Source of the DNA: Varroa destructor
Lineage: Eukaryota; Arthropoda; Arachnida; Mesostigmata; Varroidae
Direction of reading: 5' to 3'
DNA: 64,000 nucleotides
NCBI RefSeq assembly: GCF_002443255.2
Contig: NW_019211455.1
Coordinates: 58,652,764-58,716,763, forward strand
In this document: in pieces, positions 26,422 through 39,700 of the stretch
Position numbering within the stretch: position 1 is the stretch's first letter
Layout: every line of letters starts with the position of its first letter
The notes under the pieces: generated by a model
The model's input: the letters and a program-made list of their open reading frames with translations, nothing else
The model's database searches: none
Told to the model about the DNA's origin: nothing
Position numbers and translations under genes: made by a program

Positions 26422-28326
26422 TTACTAAGAAAAACTGAACCCAATTTATAACCAGTTCCTTGAACTACATAGGGTAGACGGACTGTTATGTGATGCCTCG
26501 AGAGATTTTGACGGAAGCGGAGTGTGGATATATGGATAGTGTGGACAAAGTATATGGAAGCAATATTAGGCTACTTCAGGTATTAGCTAAATCGTGACAA
26601 TAAGTGTAGGGAAAACATCTCATTTGTCTAAAAATCCATAATGCAATGTATCTATTGTGTGATATGATTGATCAACAGCTACTTCAGTCTTCGTTGATTG
26701 GCTAAGAAGAAGTGCAACAGAAAATTTAAAGACAAATATACCGAAACTCAAGTACTACACAGCGAACATTCCATTCACGCTATGATGGCGAAGCGCCGTT
26801 GTGGTGATTGACATTTCTTTCACACAAGTGATGTTAGTTAACACCTCAGGGAAAGCTTAAACAGGTATGGCAGATAGAAATCTATACTATTGTCACCACA
26901 CAGAGCGTCGATCGAAATACATAATGCTGCATCACATATGTATAATGGGTCAAAACTCACGCGTGAATGAAGATCCTTGCGAAGAATGCTATTCCGCAAG
27001 AGAAATCTGTTCTGCAAGCATTAACTATGCAATACTCCACCGTAAATCACCTGCTTAGCCAAAATTCGGTATTAGAGTAACTTCGGCTAACGAAAGTACA
27101 TCATACATTTAGGAAATCAGTTAAATAAAATTTCGTAACAAGCCAACTATAGGAAAACGTGATGTTCCTAAACAGCAAATTTCAACGTAAAAACGTTACT
27201 TACCATCCCAATGTTGTACGATCCACGACACGAAAATAGCACTTCTAAAAGAAGTAGTAATCTAGATGGCCTGGTCAAATGCAGCGGCATCTTTCTCAAT
27301 TTTTCTATCTGTAATGGTCAGTCTGTATTAAGGGGCCCTACCACGAGGCCATTGCCCTTACTACATTGTCTTCGATTTCACTCACCACCGATGTATTTGC
27401 ACTAAACAAATACGTGGAGCGAATTTAGATATAGTCACCATTATCCAGACAAATCAAGTTTAGATGCTGAACATTTAACTCCTTTTAGTAATAGTGACTG
27501 GAATATCGTTACGGAAAAATGTCATTTTGTCCAAATTAATTGAACTAGAATGTGGAACAAGCGAACGTGTATCCTTCAGGTCAAATCTTTTTCAAACTTC
27601 AAAACTTACCAATATGTTAGTTAAGTAAACAGGTTATGGCCGTTTTTGGTGATTGTCTTTCTTTTTTAATTTTCACTTACTAACGGTAACTTTTTCTGCT
27701 GTTTGCTCTCAAAGCTTTTTGTAATAACGATCGATAAAGACAGCCCTACGGTTTTTTCGACGTTTCTAATTTGCCTTTCGTCAGGGTCAAAGACAAATAA
27801 ATAAGGTCTCAATCCGCATTTGGTATTTGATTATTTCGTGTACCTAATTGATAATCCGCCTACAAAGACCGCTCGCTAGAGTCGTCTAATAAGACGTATT
27901 CCTACAACGTGCTTAAGGCTCATTGAAAAACGGTAATCTTTAAAAAGTTAAAGCTTATGTCCGAAGAATCAATAGTCCTTCTTGGACACAATGTGGCAGA
28001 TGCAAACATCTAGTTAGTTCGAGGCATGCTTTTTAATTTTACAATGGGTACTGACAGTTCGATGCCAAAGGCTCGTGGCCTCCAGATTGAACACAAAAAG
28101 CTTTACAAATAAACTTGAGTTAGAAAAGGCAAGAAGTTAATTAATGACTTCTTATTCTAATCATCAATAAATAAAGCTTTTTCTTGATAGCAGTCGTTAA
28201 GAGCTCGCGGCAGTAATGTGTTAATGAGGTCCGTCCTTTGTATCCGCCGTTGTCGGCTGTACTCGGTTGTCACCAAATAAACCAATACGGCTTTACCAAT
28301 TGGCCTTGTTGACGCTGTTTGCAGTC

Positions 28327-28551
28327 GAGGATAAAGAAAAAAAAGCCGGTTTGTCTCCTTGTGTTGTTGACGAATTGCGGAAGGTTTTTGAACCCCGAGT
28401 CAACGTCCGGTGGGGCAGCAGCAAACGTTGCGATACTAACTCAGAACTGAGCTATGTCTTCGTTAAAATGAAGCAAAGATTTAGTGAAGTAGAGGCAAAA
28501 AGATCATTATGGCTTTCTAACTCCCACCAATCAGGATTAAGGTGTCAATGA
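28327..28551 (+). CDS. open frame after a strong acceptor, unknown
   Basis: A pyrimidine-rich acceptor (GACGCTGTTTGCAG) is followed by a frame with balanced, protein-like composition, including VVDELRKVFEPRVNVRWG and VKMKQRFSEVEAKRSLW, ending in TGA. No family recognised. It may be a terminal exon or a relic of a mobile element. Confidence 0.22.
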   Translation, partial: EDKEKKAGLSPCVVDELRKVFEPRVNVRWGSSKRCDTNSELSYVFVKMKQRFSEVEAKRSLWLSNSHQSGLRCQ

Positions 28552-31500
28552 CGTGTGATAAACGAAACTTCTTTGAATAATCGGTGAACATTCTGGTGCA
28601 GATTCGCAAATGTATTCAGGCTGTATAGATAGCGATCGAATATATCTATTGAACATTGCGGAAGTCATGCGGAAACTACGTATCGTGAGCGTAGTACCAG
28701 TATGCTCATCTGGTTAGATCTGAATACTGTTTGGTACTGCTTTTCTAATGAAAAATAATTTTCATAGGCCTTCTTCGGAGTAACCTTTTTCTCGATCAGT
28801 TTCTCAGTCAAAGCAAATATGGTACTTGAAAATGAATGCTAGTTAGAAATAATGTTAGCATACTGCTTGTTGACAATAAGTGTACCTTCATAGAAATTTA
28901 ACAGACCGAAAATTGTTTCTTTATGAATTTGATTCGTCCATTTCGGCAACACAACGCCACCATCGGCTGTCAAATTGATATTTGCATTGGCTACCCGTAT
29001 AAACTTCGCCCATCATCGCAAAGCTTTTTACGCTCATACAAAGATCAAGGGTTAAGGGTAGGTTTTCTTCATAGTAGCGGCCGCAGGACATTTTTTTCAT
29101 TTCGCTTTCTTTCTTTATACCGATGCGCAGAATACTAGTAACGCCGCCGGCGGAGGCCAGCTAATGTGCTGTGTTGTTGAAGGGTTTTTGAGTTATAGCG
29201 GCCGTGGTGCCGGTAGCGACCTCACAGCAAGAAAAGTCCGCTAAACGTTCAGATTGAAAAAAGTGAATCTTCCCTCCCTCGAAGTTTCGAGGATCACCCA
29301 GAGTTCTCCAGATCTCTCGCAATATTGCCCGGAGTCACTGCCACAGCGAACACATTGTCGTAGCATATTGTCGACATTACTACAATCCTCTGATGTTGTG
29401 CATCATGTTGTATTTGCTATAACGAGCACAAAATAACAACAAGAGATGACGCGGAAGACATTGGCGGCCCGATTCATCCTTTTGTTGTCATAACCGTCTA
29501 GTGCAATATGTTCTGGCCGATTTTCGATTCTTTGTGATCTCTACAGTAGGGGTGCATTGGGGGCAACAAACAAAAAGGAAGTTTTCGTTCGTAAGGGCTC
29601 AAAACATCTGCGTCCGTTAGAACATTGCTGTTACACACATTACCCGAAAAACGAAACACAGATAGATACTACTATAGGAATCAAGAGGTTTAGGATGACT
29701 AAACGCCCTTATAGATATTTCGGAAATTAGGAATGATGTGTGTAGTTTTGTTGCCTTTTTTCTTTCTATATAGGAACACGTATAAATGGAGAGAGGATGC
29801 CTCGAACTTTTTAATTGGTTAAGGTATGCCAAAATGCTTAGGGTACTTCGAATGCTCCACTTCTAGTATGTGGACATATTTGACTCAAGTAATCAGGTCT
29901 GATAATCATCACGGTGATAATTCTGGTATATGGAAGGCTGACTGATTGAAAATTCGTTGATTTGAATTCTACTATATGTTTCATTCAAATCAGAGCATAC
30001 TGATAAAAAGTGAAGTAAATACAGGAACATTTTATAATAAAAATTTAGCGATAACAGCTGTCCTAAAAACGAAGATAGCGATTTTGCAGCAGAGGCACCT
30101 CGCAGTTCGGGAGAGGACTTGATTGCACAACTCAGTGGCAAGTTATTACCCTGCAAAGTTGCGTGACACACACATTAGTTAAATCAAATTAACAGACATT
30201 TTATTGCTCAGTCATAGAAAAAAAATTGGTATAAGATTATTCTACAAGGCCTTAGTAATATAATGAATTTCCAAGGTTAGTAGTTCTACTCGCAGTGGAA
30301 GAAAATTTGTTTATTCATACAGAGCATGGGGACCTGTCCAGATAATGATGGTAAAGTTAAGCAGCGCTATACATAGGTGCAGGTATTTTTGGAAAAGCTA
30401 TATATTCTTTAAGTGAAAGCTTCTTACGTGTTGGAACGTTAAGTCAAGTAACAATCTTGGTGCAGCTTTTGATGCCACTCGGCGAGTGGCGTACGTGGCG
30501 CCACCTGTGGCCAAAAATAGAACTAGAAACGCGTCATTTCTTGAGGAGCGGGTGGATATTAGCTGACCTAATTAACATTAAACACATTTTATCCCTAGCG
30601 GACCCAAGGCTTTACACAACACAACCTATATAATAAAAAAGACATCTCAAAAAAAATTATCAATGAAAAAATTTAATTCAATAGTACCAATGCTCAACAT
30701 TTTTATATTGGAATACTTATTTTTATACACCTTAAATTAAACTACAGAAGGGAAGATTTTTTAGCATTTTTCAAGCTCGTTTTACATAATATATTTACCT
30801 GGTTACAAATAATGCACCCAGCGATGCTCTTAACATAGTTTAATACGTAATGTAGCACTAGGCTATATCTCTGTAGAGACACAATGTAGAAATTACGGGT
30901 TTTTAGGAGAGACATATAATTAACATTTGTGTTTTCATTGTACTCATGGGCTTGATGCACCCATAATAAATCGATCTCATGTTTCACATATGGTTGCTAT
31001 TTTGTAAATATCTCCATCATAATGATTTTAGTTCATACGTTGTTTTAGGACGGTAGAATGTGGGATACGTTAGCTTTTGTGATCTATCATTACTATTAAC
31101 TACAGAACATATAGTTAGAAGCTACAATCAATACATGCTATAGTGGGAAAGTATGGCGCTGTTTACTTAGTCTTTCCTTGGGACGAGATGTGAGTCTACT
31201 GCTATTAAAGCTGGCATAGTCAGTAACTTGAAAGTCGAATTTTCCCTTCGGGAAGCACGAAAGATACACTTAGAACCACTTCAGGACTGCTGCTATTGTC
31301 CTTCAATTTTTCACTTCGATGGAAGTTTATGATGTCTGTTTACTGCCTTCAATAGGAAATACACCCTAAAATTACTTTTTTATTGCGTTTTTCGGGATAA
31401 GTAAAACGGCACTTCATAACAGACTGTTTTGTCACCAGGCGACCAAAGACAGAAATAAAAGGAGTCAGAGTCAATTGTTGTCATTCACGTGCATTGTCGT

Positions 31501-33896
31501 GATTCTAGCTGCATATCGTCGTCTAGAATAAGATGGATTGTCACGTGGTTTCGAGAAATAAACATTGTGCTTTCCGTTACCAGTAACAATCGCGGCTTAC
31601 GAATATTATAAATTACTAACTAAACTAAATTCCATAGTGTGTTTTACATTAGTGCGAGTTGTTACCACAATAGAAAAGATATCGTAGAACAAAAAATTTT
31701 GTCAATTATAAGCTGCTAACGTCTAGAGAAAAAGCAGTTGTAAAAGGTAAGTACAACGTTCGAAAAAGGACCACAGGCGAAAACGACAGTCCTCCACAGT
31801 AAATAGGTGAATAGTGATTTGCTGCCCGATGGGTTATCAATGCGATGAAGCGCATATTAAGGAATCTCGGCTGGGAAGCTTCCCCTCACCCGACCGATTC
31901 TCTAGACGGGCTAAACATGTATCTGTGGAAATGCAGCTTATATCTAAAAACTGAATGCAAGCCTGAGCTTTCGCATGCAGTCTATTAGGTAAAAAAAAAG
32001 CTAGAGCAAGGTGAAAGCACCTAGTTGAAACCGATTCACGTGCTTTCCTTTCCTTCATTCCAACTGTCTGTGTATTTAACAAATTATGGAAAGTCGAACT
32101 TTTATTTATTAAAATTGCAACCAGTGAAAATCGATTGCGCTCATAGGAAATTACACGGCGTAACGCGCTGTTTTTAACTATATGACGACTTTCTAGTGGT
32201 TTCTTAGGTCGGTTCACGTTGACCTGTTTTCGTTAGTTAGAAACAGACTATCGCTCTGCGGTCACTTCCGTGTTGAATCTCGGCTAGTCTTGGTCGCATG
32301 CCTGACTCTATTTGACCCGCCCGTCGCTGTAGGGAAGCCCACAATGTACGTTAGTGACGGCCAACTAAACATGCGCATCATCGATACAACTCGGGTATCT
32401 ATTCGTCGACCTTTGCGGCCGCCCAGATTCCAATAAGAAGCCGAATTTACTGTCTCCGTTCGCTGTTAAATCTTCAACTGCTGCTGCCGGACCTGCTGCC
32501 TGCGCCATGAAACACTAGGGCGCCGCCTTCAAAGCCGCGGGTAGGAAACGGCCCAGCCTGTATCTCGAATAACCTAGCATAAGTTGAAGTTCTGTGTGAG
32601 CTAAATATAAGTTTCCACCGTGAAGGCTTAGCGTACGTGAAAAAGGGGATTTCACCTCGAACGGCCGCGTCGTTACAGAGACTACGAACCATCTTGTTAA
32701 GGAGCTCATGCCGAAGCCAAAAACATAGCGTCTGCGATATCGATGCATTCATGACTGGTGTTCAAGCACCGTCAAATGTGATCTTTTAATTCAGATAAAA
32801 ATAAAACATCTGATGAAAATTCAGACAGCCTAAATATGTGCGCATCTTCGAAGGGTGGATCAGAGATCTGAAGTGCTTTGACATACTCAAACGAGTACCT
32901 GCACCATTCGAGTCCAGCGGTTTCGTATTTTAGTATCCGCGTGGACATCGCGCAGAAGAGAAGAATTATTCGTTTGGTACTTGTACGTATTTGTATTTAC
33001 TCAAAAACGTTACGACGTATGCTATATCAGGTGCATTCTACAATAGCTTCTGATAGATAAGTAGCAAGCATTACATTGGCGTGTGTCCTAGAATAACAAT
33101 CATTTATTCATACAGGAACGCTTCGAGACGGAAGAAAATATTGTCTTCAACTTTCAAGAGGTAACACAACATCGAAGCGTTGTCTGTTTTCAATAGTGTC
33201 TCCGTTTCTTTTAACTTGAGGCAATAAAACGTTTTATTTGAGAAAGCTAGCCTTAGTGCATCTTCACACAGCCAGATGTACAACGTCGCGCCAGTAAATA
33301 GTTTCCATCGACTGACTGACAACCCATACGGCAAAGATTGAAGAATATACAACGTATCGCTTCCTCTACACTTTTACCGATTGGGTGCCTACCGCCAGCA
33401 ACGTTCAACGATCATTTTGTAGTCAATGATTTACTATATATCTACCTACAGTAACCACCAATTCATCACTAGGGCTATCATAATGGTAACACAACAAAAA
33501 ACAAGCACCCCCCAGTGTGAGCACCCGACCCAGAATTCGGTCATAAAGAATGCCGGTAGGGTGATAATGGTCTGGGTGATGCTGAGCGATCATTCGCTTC
33601 TACTCGTTTTCTGAAATCTTGAAGGGAGCGAATCAGATATGAGTACGTACGCTCACGGGTTGTGCAGTTGCCGGCCAATGTCTAGTAGCATTTTTATCAA
33701 GTTAGCATTTTAGGAAGCTTAGTTCTCAATAAAGTGGCTAAAATTTTATCATATTGCATCACTGTGCTCAATACACAGGTTCCTTGCTGATACTTGTAAA
33801 AGTAACTGGGTTAGAAGTATGATACGTTTAGATTATTGCGGTTTCTAATATTGCTAAAAGCTGTATTACTGTTTGATAACACAACAATAAGAATCG

Positions 33897-33950
33897 TTGA
33901 ATCAAAAAACGTTTATTCAACGTATGTTTAATAAACGTTTTTTGATTCAA
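33897..33950. repeat. perfect 21-bp inverted repeat (stem-loop)
   Basis: Arms 33897-33917 and 33930-33950 are perfect reverse complements, separated by a 12-base loop (CAACGTATGTTT). Each arm contains ATCAAAAAACGTTTATT or its complement. A perfect stem is unlike a typical microRNA precursor, so a small foldback or MITE remnant is more likely. Confidence 0.8.
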
Positions 33951-36481
33951 TTTGAAAAGCGAGAAAGATGCCGTCTGTTTACACAGTTACACAGTGTTCT
34001 TAAGGTAGACAAGCGGGACTTTACTGTTTAGAGTAACTTTCAAGATATTTAGATTTTACTTTAGAAATTTTACTTTAGGCTTAAAATAATACACTGTACG
34101 CAAATCCGTATTCTATCCGTATATTATCTATTTGTTAAAAAAACTATCTATTAAAAGATCATTTTTATCGTTTGGAGCATCAGGTGTTAGTTACTCTTCC
34201 ATGGGGTCAAGTGGTCTTCTGAGCACCCGTTCTATGTTATTAGATTTATGGCGCTGAAATGGTCATGCATTGTCCACAAATGTGCAGACATTTGTAACAA
34301 TCCATATCTGTTGTCCGGCTTCGTGGCTGTAAAAACAACACGAACGTGCTGGCTTACCTGCATATTATGTAAAAATGAAACTGAGTATAAGCACTTGAGC
34401 CTTTTTGGCTGACGCCTATAGAGTAATCGGCTCCACCGTATGAGTAAAGCAAAGCAAATCGCTTTGTTTTCCATCTATAGAAGACAGTTCGTAATGACGC
34501 AAGGCCACATCGGCCTAATTCAGGTAGAACAATACTAAACAAACAAGCCTGAATTCAAAGCACGTCGAACACACATTCTAATCAAATTTCAATAATTTGA
34601 CCTTTTTAAAGAATAATGGCCTCAGCTAGTATCTGAAAGCAAATTTCTGTTCATTAGTATGTACCTATACACAAAACTACACGCGATAAACGCCGGAACC
34701 ATATCAATTCATATTGTTGTTCTCTATGAAAAATCGTGCTGAGTTGTACACAAAAGTCGTAATCCAAAAAATTCTACGAATGGAAAAACGGCCCACGTAG
34801 ACTTGACTTACTATACCTGCATGTATGTGAACGAATATGCAGCCCTAAGCTGTTCAAAAGCCTCGTCATGAACTCATGTAAATGTTTTCAATAAGGCTGT
34901 ATGACTACAATTTACACGTAGGACACTCATGCGGTAGCTGAAGGCATGACATTTAGACTCTGTCTTTGAATCTACGCGTGAAGAGTCCCTATACTTATGA
35001 GTTCAAAAATTCGTAGTGATCCTTATTTCCACACGCCCACTTATGGGGCCTGCATTTAGACCAAAAAAGCCGACCAAAGCAGAGATACGAGCTCAAATGC
35101 AGCCGTCTATTACGGTCTTAGCGAAAGCGACCAACGGATGAGGCCGCCACACAGAATTCATATCATCACGTCGTCGATTGCCGCCTAATGGTGCATTAAC
35201 AATGATTTAGTAGTTGGCACTACCTTATAGCCGTTGTGGCTCGAGCCATCGTCATTGGATCGTGGCCCGGTTGAAGAACATCGCGTTATTAGAAGACGAA
35301 TTGCGTAACACCGATACATAACAACCACAATGGCAGCAATAATAGCAACAATAAAAGCAACATCGTAAACATCAACATCTGATCGAAAAAGGAGCCAAAA
35401 ATTGCTCGACAGTTATTCAGCTACAATCTCGCCGGCAGCTGGCGAATCCCTAAGTAGGTAAGACTTCGACGTTCGATGAATCTGACGAGACGGTACTTAA
35501 CGAAAGCAGAGTTATTGGCTGATTAGCAAACTAGCTGACCCACAGCGAAGTCAAATACACCTGCCTCGTGAAATAACCGTTCCCCAGTTGAGTTAGTATG
35601 TGGAACTTATGTTTTCTTTTTTTATCTAACGTTACAATTAGAGAGGCTCTACGGAAGAAACTACCTAGCATATCGGCCAACGTAAAGCCTCACATTTCTA
35701 CAAAAACAGGTGTACCTATTCACAAAAGCTCAGGTTATGCACATACGTATCGTACGGAGGACAGTCTTGTGTTTTTATGCTTCAACCTAGCAAAAACTTT
35801 AATTATGTTGATTACACAACAACGTCGCCTTTAGAATATTACCTAATAAAGAATTTAAGCTCTTTTTTTGATGATTTAACTAGTACTACCTTTCCATTGA
35901 GTCGTAGTTTTTATTTGAAATCACCGACAGAATGGACCATTTGTTGTGCTCTTCCAAACTGTGTTCATGAACGATATCCTCCTCCTTAAATAAAGGCTTT
36001 TTTGAATTAATATGCTACATATAATCGCCACCTATTACGCAGCTTTGTTATCATGTCTGTGTCCTAGATAACTGGCTGCCTCGGTGCTTATTAATAGCTC
36101 TTCCCAACCAACGGATTGGCTTAAACGTAATAGAAAAGCTTAATTTGGGTATGCAGAGGGGCCAATAAAAAAATCCCCTGTGACCGAGTCCTGGCTCTAA
36201 ATGCCTACGATTTGTCCTTGAAAACGGTCGATAACCGTATAGTACGCATATACGTTTAACGAAATGAATATGCAGTTTTCGCGCCACTGAATTAATGCAC
36301 GCTACGGTTAGTTTAATTAGTGTAGAATAAAATATAAACCTGACTTCATCCATACCACTGAAATATAGTGTTTCAGAAAAGAACAGAATATAAGTAGAGT
36401 TTATGGACATTTGTTTGGCCAACAGATTGAAGTTTTGGAAAATAGTTTGAGATATTATTTTAAATATACCAGTGATTTTAC

Positions 36482-36756
36482 CGAGCATAAAGGTCTTGCA
36501 GTTTGATAAGTTTGGGAAGGTTAACACCCGTCTCCATGATGGTGTAACACATAACGTGTTTTCCTGCTTCACTGACAGGACACGTGGCGTTCCACGCGTC
36601 GTTTCGTGGTAGGAACCAGCCGTGCAATCGAAGACCTAACGGATCGTGCGTAAAACATTTAGAACAGCTGTTTTCAACAACAACAATTATTTGGCTTTTA
36701 GTGCTAATTTCAGTTGCTTGTTCACTGCAAAGTTTGACAAATGCACAGCTGGCCAC
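36482..36756 (-). CDS. possible internal exon with CxxC motif, Ly6-like
   Basis: An open minus-strand frame runs to a possible donor CTCG|GTAAAA at 36482/36481. It contains NSCSKCFTHDP, then WNATCPVSEAGKHVMCYTI. The CxxC start, a later CP and a CYTI strand resemble insect Ly6/quiver-type domains, and SCxxCF matches the opening of the exon at 62214. Upstream acceptors are TTTGCAG or GAAAACAG, both on plausible T-rich tracts. No neighbouring exon was found. The opposite strand is also open across 36578-36778 with its own acceptor (CACTGACAG) and donor (GTAG|GTAACG), so strand is not settled. Confidence 0.25.
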
Positions 36757-36789
36757 TAAGAATCGAGATGGCTTAGTAGGTAACGTATT

Positions 36790-39700
36790 TTTGTGCGAAT
36801 CATAGGGACGCGTGATGGTCTCAGTTGGAACGCGGGAATAGACACATCTTATATCGTGCTGGAAGTCAGCCGTCTAACGGCGGTGCCTAACGTGAAATTC
36901 AAAACATTTAAATTAACGGAGGTGTATGATATCTTAAACAATAGATAACGATTGATTAAAGATATGGTATCTATATTCATACGAAGAATTATGGCTGCTT
37001 CTAATGTTTGCAACAATTAACGGGGCAAAACATATTTTGAAATGAGCACCGCTTATAAAGCGCAAATTCTGAGGACAAGCAACAACTTCGAAGTACCTTT
37101 GCATATAAAACTCTATGCCATTAGGTATGCTGTTGCCCGAGAAAAGTTTAGTCTTGTTGTGTATGCGAAGTACTTCCTGGAATCAAAACTGGGTCACTCA
37201 GCCACTGGTACTTGTCCGTGAGACGAGCGGTGATGATGCTTAGCCGGAGGAAGGAAGGATTATACCGAGTTAACCTAGACGTTAGAACTCAGATCTTGCA
37301 GTCTCTTTATTACCATTACTTCATTACAAACTAGTTTTTGTAAACCGGGACCTAGGCAAGGAATTGATCGGCTTTTTAGTTATCGAGTAGATTCCGGTTG
37401 AACCTATAATAACTTAAACATTATCCACAAATTTTGGAAGCCAGTGTTACACGAATGCAGTTAGCTAAGCAGATTTCGTGAGTTTTATAAGCTAAGGACT
37501 ACGGACACGCGCTAGGGGTGCTTTCTGAAGTCCGCACTTTTCCTCAGTGTAAACAACTCGTGTTTTCTTCACTTTTTTTTTATAACGGATATCAATATAT
37601 TATACAGATGTATACTTGCAGCATAATATACGAAACCTTCATTAGAAATGAAAGATAAAAATCGCAAAATGTGGATCACTTTACATCGAATTGAGTTGCT
37701 TTGCGAGTAGTATGGGGCATTTCGTATCAGTCGTAACTGTTTTAATGTTGTGCGATACGGGCACAATGACGAAAGGCATAAAAACCACGCTGCGCATTCG
37801 GACTTACATGCACACATCCTGTGTTCTCAAACAATCACTTCTATTTATTTAATTTTGAACAGTAACTTGGCAATAACTATATAGCTATTGCAGTGATTAA
37901 TAATTTATTAAATTAACTCTTTTCAAGTCGATAATTGCGTCCAAAGGAACAAGACGATACCGAATGCAATGCCATATGAATCACCGAAACGTGATAGCTA
38001 TTACAATATATATATATAACATAGATACCTTATTTGAAATATGTCTTATTACGTTTCTAAACTATTTAAACGATCTTGACGTATAAGGGCATAGTTGCGC
38101 TAGACTGAAATCGCAGTTTTTCAAAGAGTAGTTCCGAAGCCAGTTGCAATGGACGTGAGCAAGAGGACCGCACCGATGTCTTGCCAACCCAACAATGAAC
38201 AAGATGACCAAATTTTTTGTGTGGGGGCGGAAGGATGCGCTCCAGGTGTATTGGTTTTCGCAGAAAGACAAGTGAGAACATGGCAGCTATTCGTAGTACT
38301 CTTGCACAGTTGAAGTATGGATTTTTTGCCTGATGCTCAATTAGTCGACATCGCGGTATAGATAAGGAGCTGAAAGGCTAACTTTTATTAGCGTCATTTG
38401 GTTGACCGTGTTGCGCCTGGAAGAAAGACCTTGAGAATGCGCAAGAATCTTGTTAGTCCAATACTAAGCGGCCGCAGTGCCTTTTTTGTCCCTAACAAAA
38501 TTCGAGATATCAAGAGTAAAGATATATAGGCACCATGACAATTACTATGCTTCGTCGACGTCGCGGCCAATCCGGGTAACGTGGCCAGCTATTGACTACA
38601 GCCTCAGCAGCAGATGTAAACTGATCCACAAACGGCGGTTTCGAAGCGTTTTGTGGTGCCCATTATCAACGAAGCAGCCTCAAGGCTAAAACTACTCTGC
38701 TGGTCATGAGATTTGATAGCATGGTTGACGTTCCTGGCTATCTACTCTTGAAAGGTCTGTTGTACAGAATCGTAGGGAATAAAACAGAAGTATTTCAGGT
38801 TTGTAAATGGACTTTTATTATGGAAAACTTATTGTCATTAAAATAAGGTATAGCCTTGAGTGCTTCTAAAAATTCTAACGGGTAGTATATTCAATAGAAC
38901 CAAGATTATCTATGTCGGTAGTCCATTGACACAATTGATTCAACTATTGACTGCGGTACTGTCGTTGCATCTGTAAACGAGTCCCATAATTTGCAATTCT
39001 ATGTATGCTATGTACTAAATACACGTAAGTCGGCAATCGGTAATGTGGCTCGCTAGCTATTTTATATTCACGCTCAACGAAAGGTAACGGTCGAACTGTG
39101 CCCTATTCATCGCAACAGATAGTCTTCTTAAGGAGCCATCTACTGCTTTTTATCAGCTATTATGACTACGTTGAATCGCGTTCTCCTTTATTTCGGAGCT
39201 CTATTTTCATGTGATTAGCAACCCTGTCCACCCTTCTGCAATGATTGGGCGCTGGAATTTTGACTGATTTTAACTAGAGAGCAATGTATCATAAGTGCAG
39301 ACCTTGTTTAAAAAAAACAAACGCAGATATTGCGCTAATTCTACATATAATTGATAGCTGATACAGTATTGCTCATGATCAAATACAATAATTAACTAAT
39401 ATCTGCAGAGTTTTTGTCGTTGAATTAACCGCAAATAAATATAAACCAATTGGTCCATTTAAAAAAATCCTTTATTCAAGGTGAGTTGCTGACGAGACTG
39501 TTCGTATCCGTCGGTTCACGCTGCGTGTACATCTTTTTAAGCTGTTTTTAAGCTTTTCTGCCGTTGTTGACTTCCCTTATTGTTACCTACTTACATTATA
39601 TACACACTATTTTTTATAAACTTGTCTTTTAATTCGCAGTTTCTGCTGAGCATAATCTATGATTACCCGGCTATTTTACTGCAGTTGTCGCTTGCTTGTA

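Larger units (their letters stand above)
24781..36481. other. sparse region, only weak candidates
   Basis: Apart from the fragments listed at 25.3, 26.2, 28.3 and 33.9 kb, this is AT-rich DNA with GC-richer patches at 29.1-29.5 and 32.2-32.8 kb. No splice-bounded family-matching exon was found. Confidence 0.45.

Noticed and set aside
36051..36572. 173-codon minus-strand ORF
   Set aside because: Translation is AT-rich and domain-free, it runs through the likely donor at 36481, and one ORF of this length is not surprising in 64 kb on two strands.
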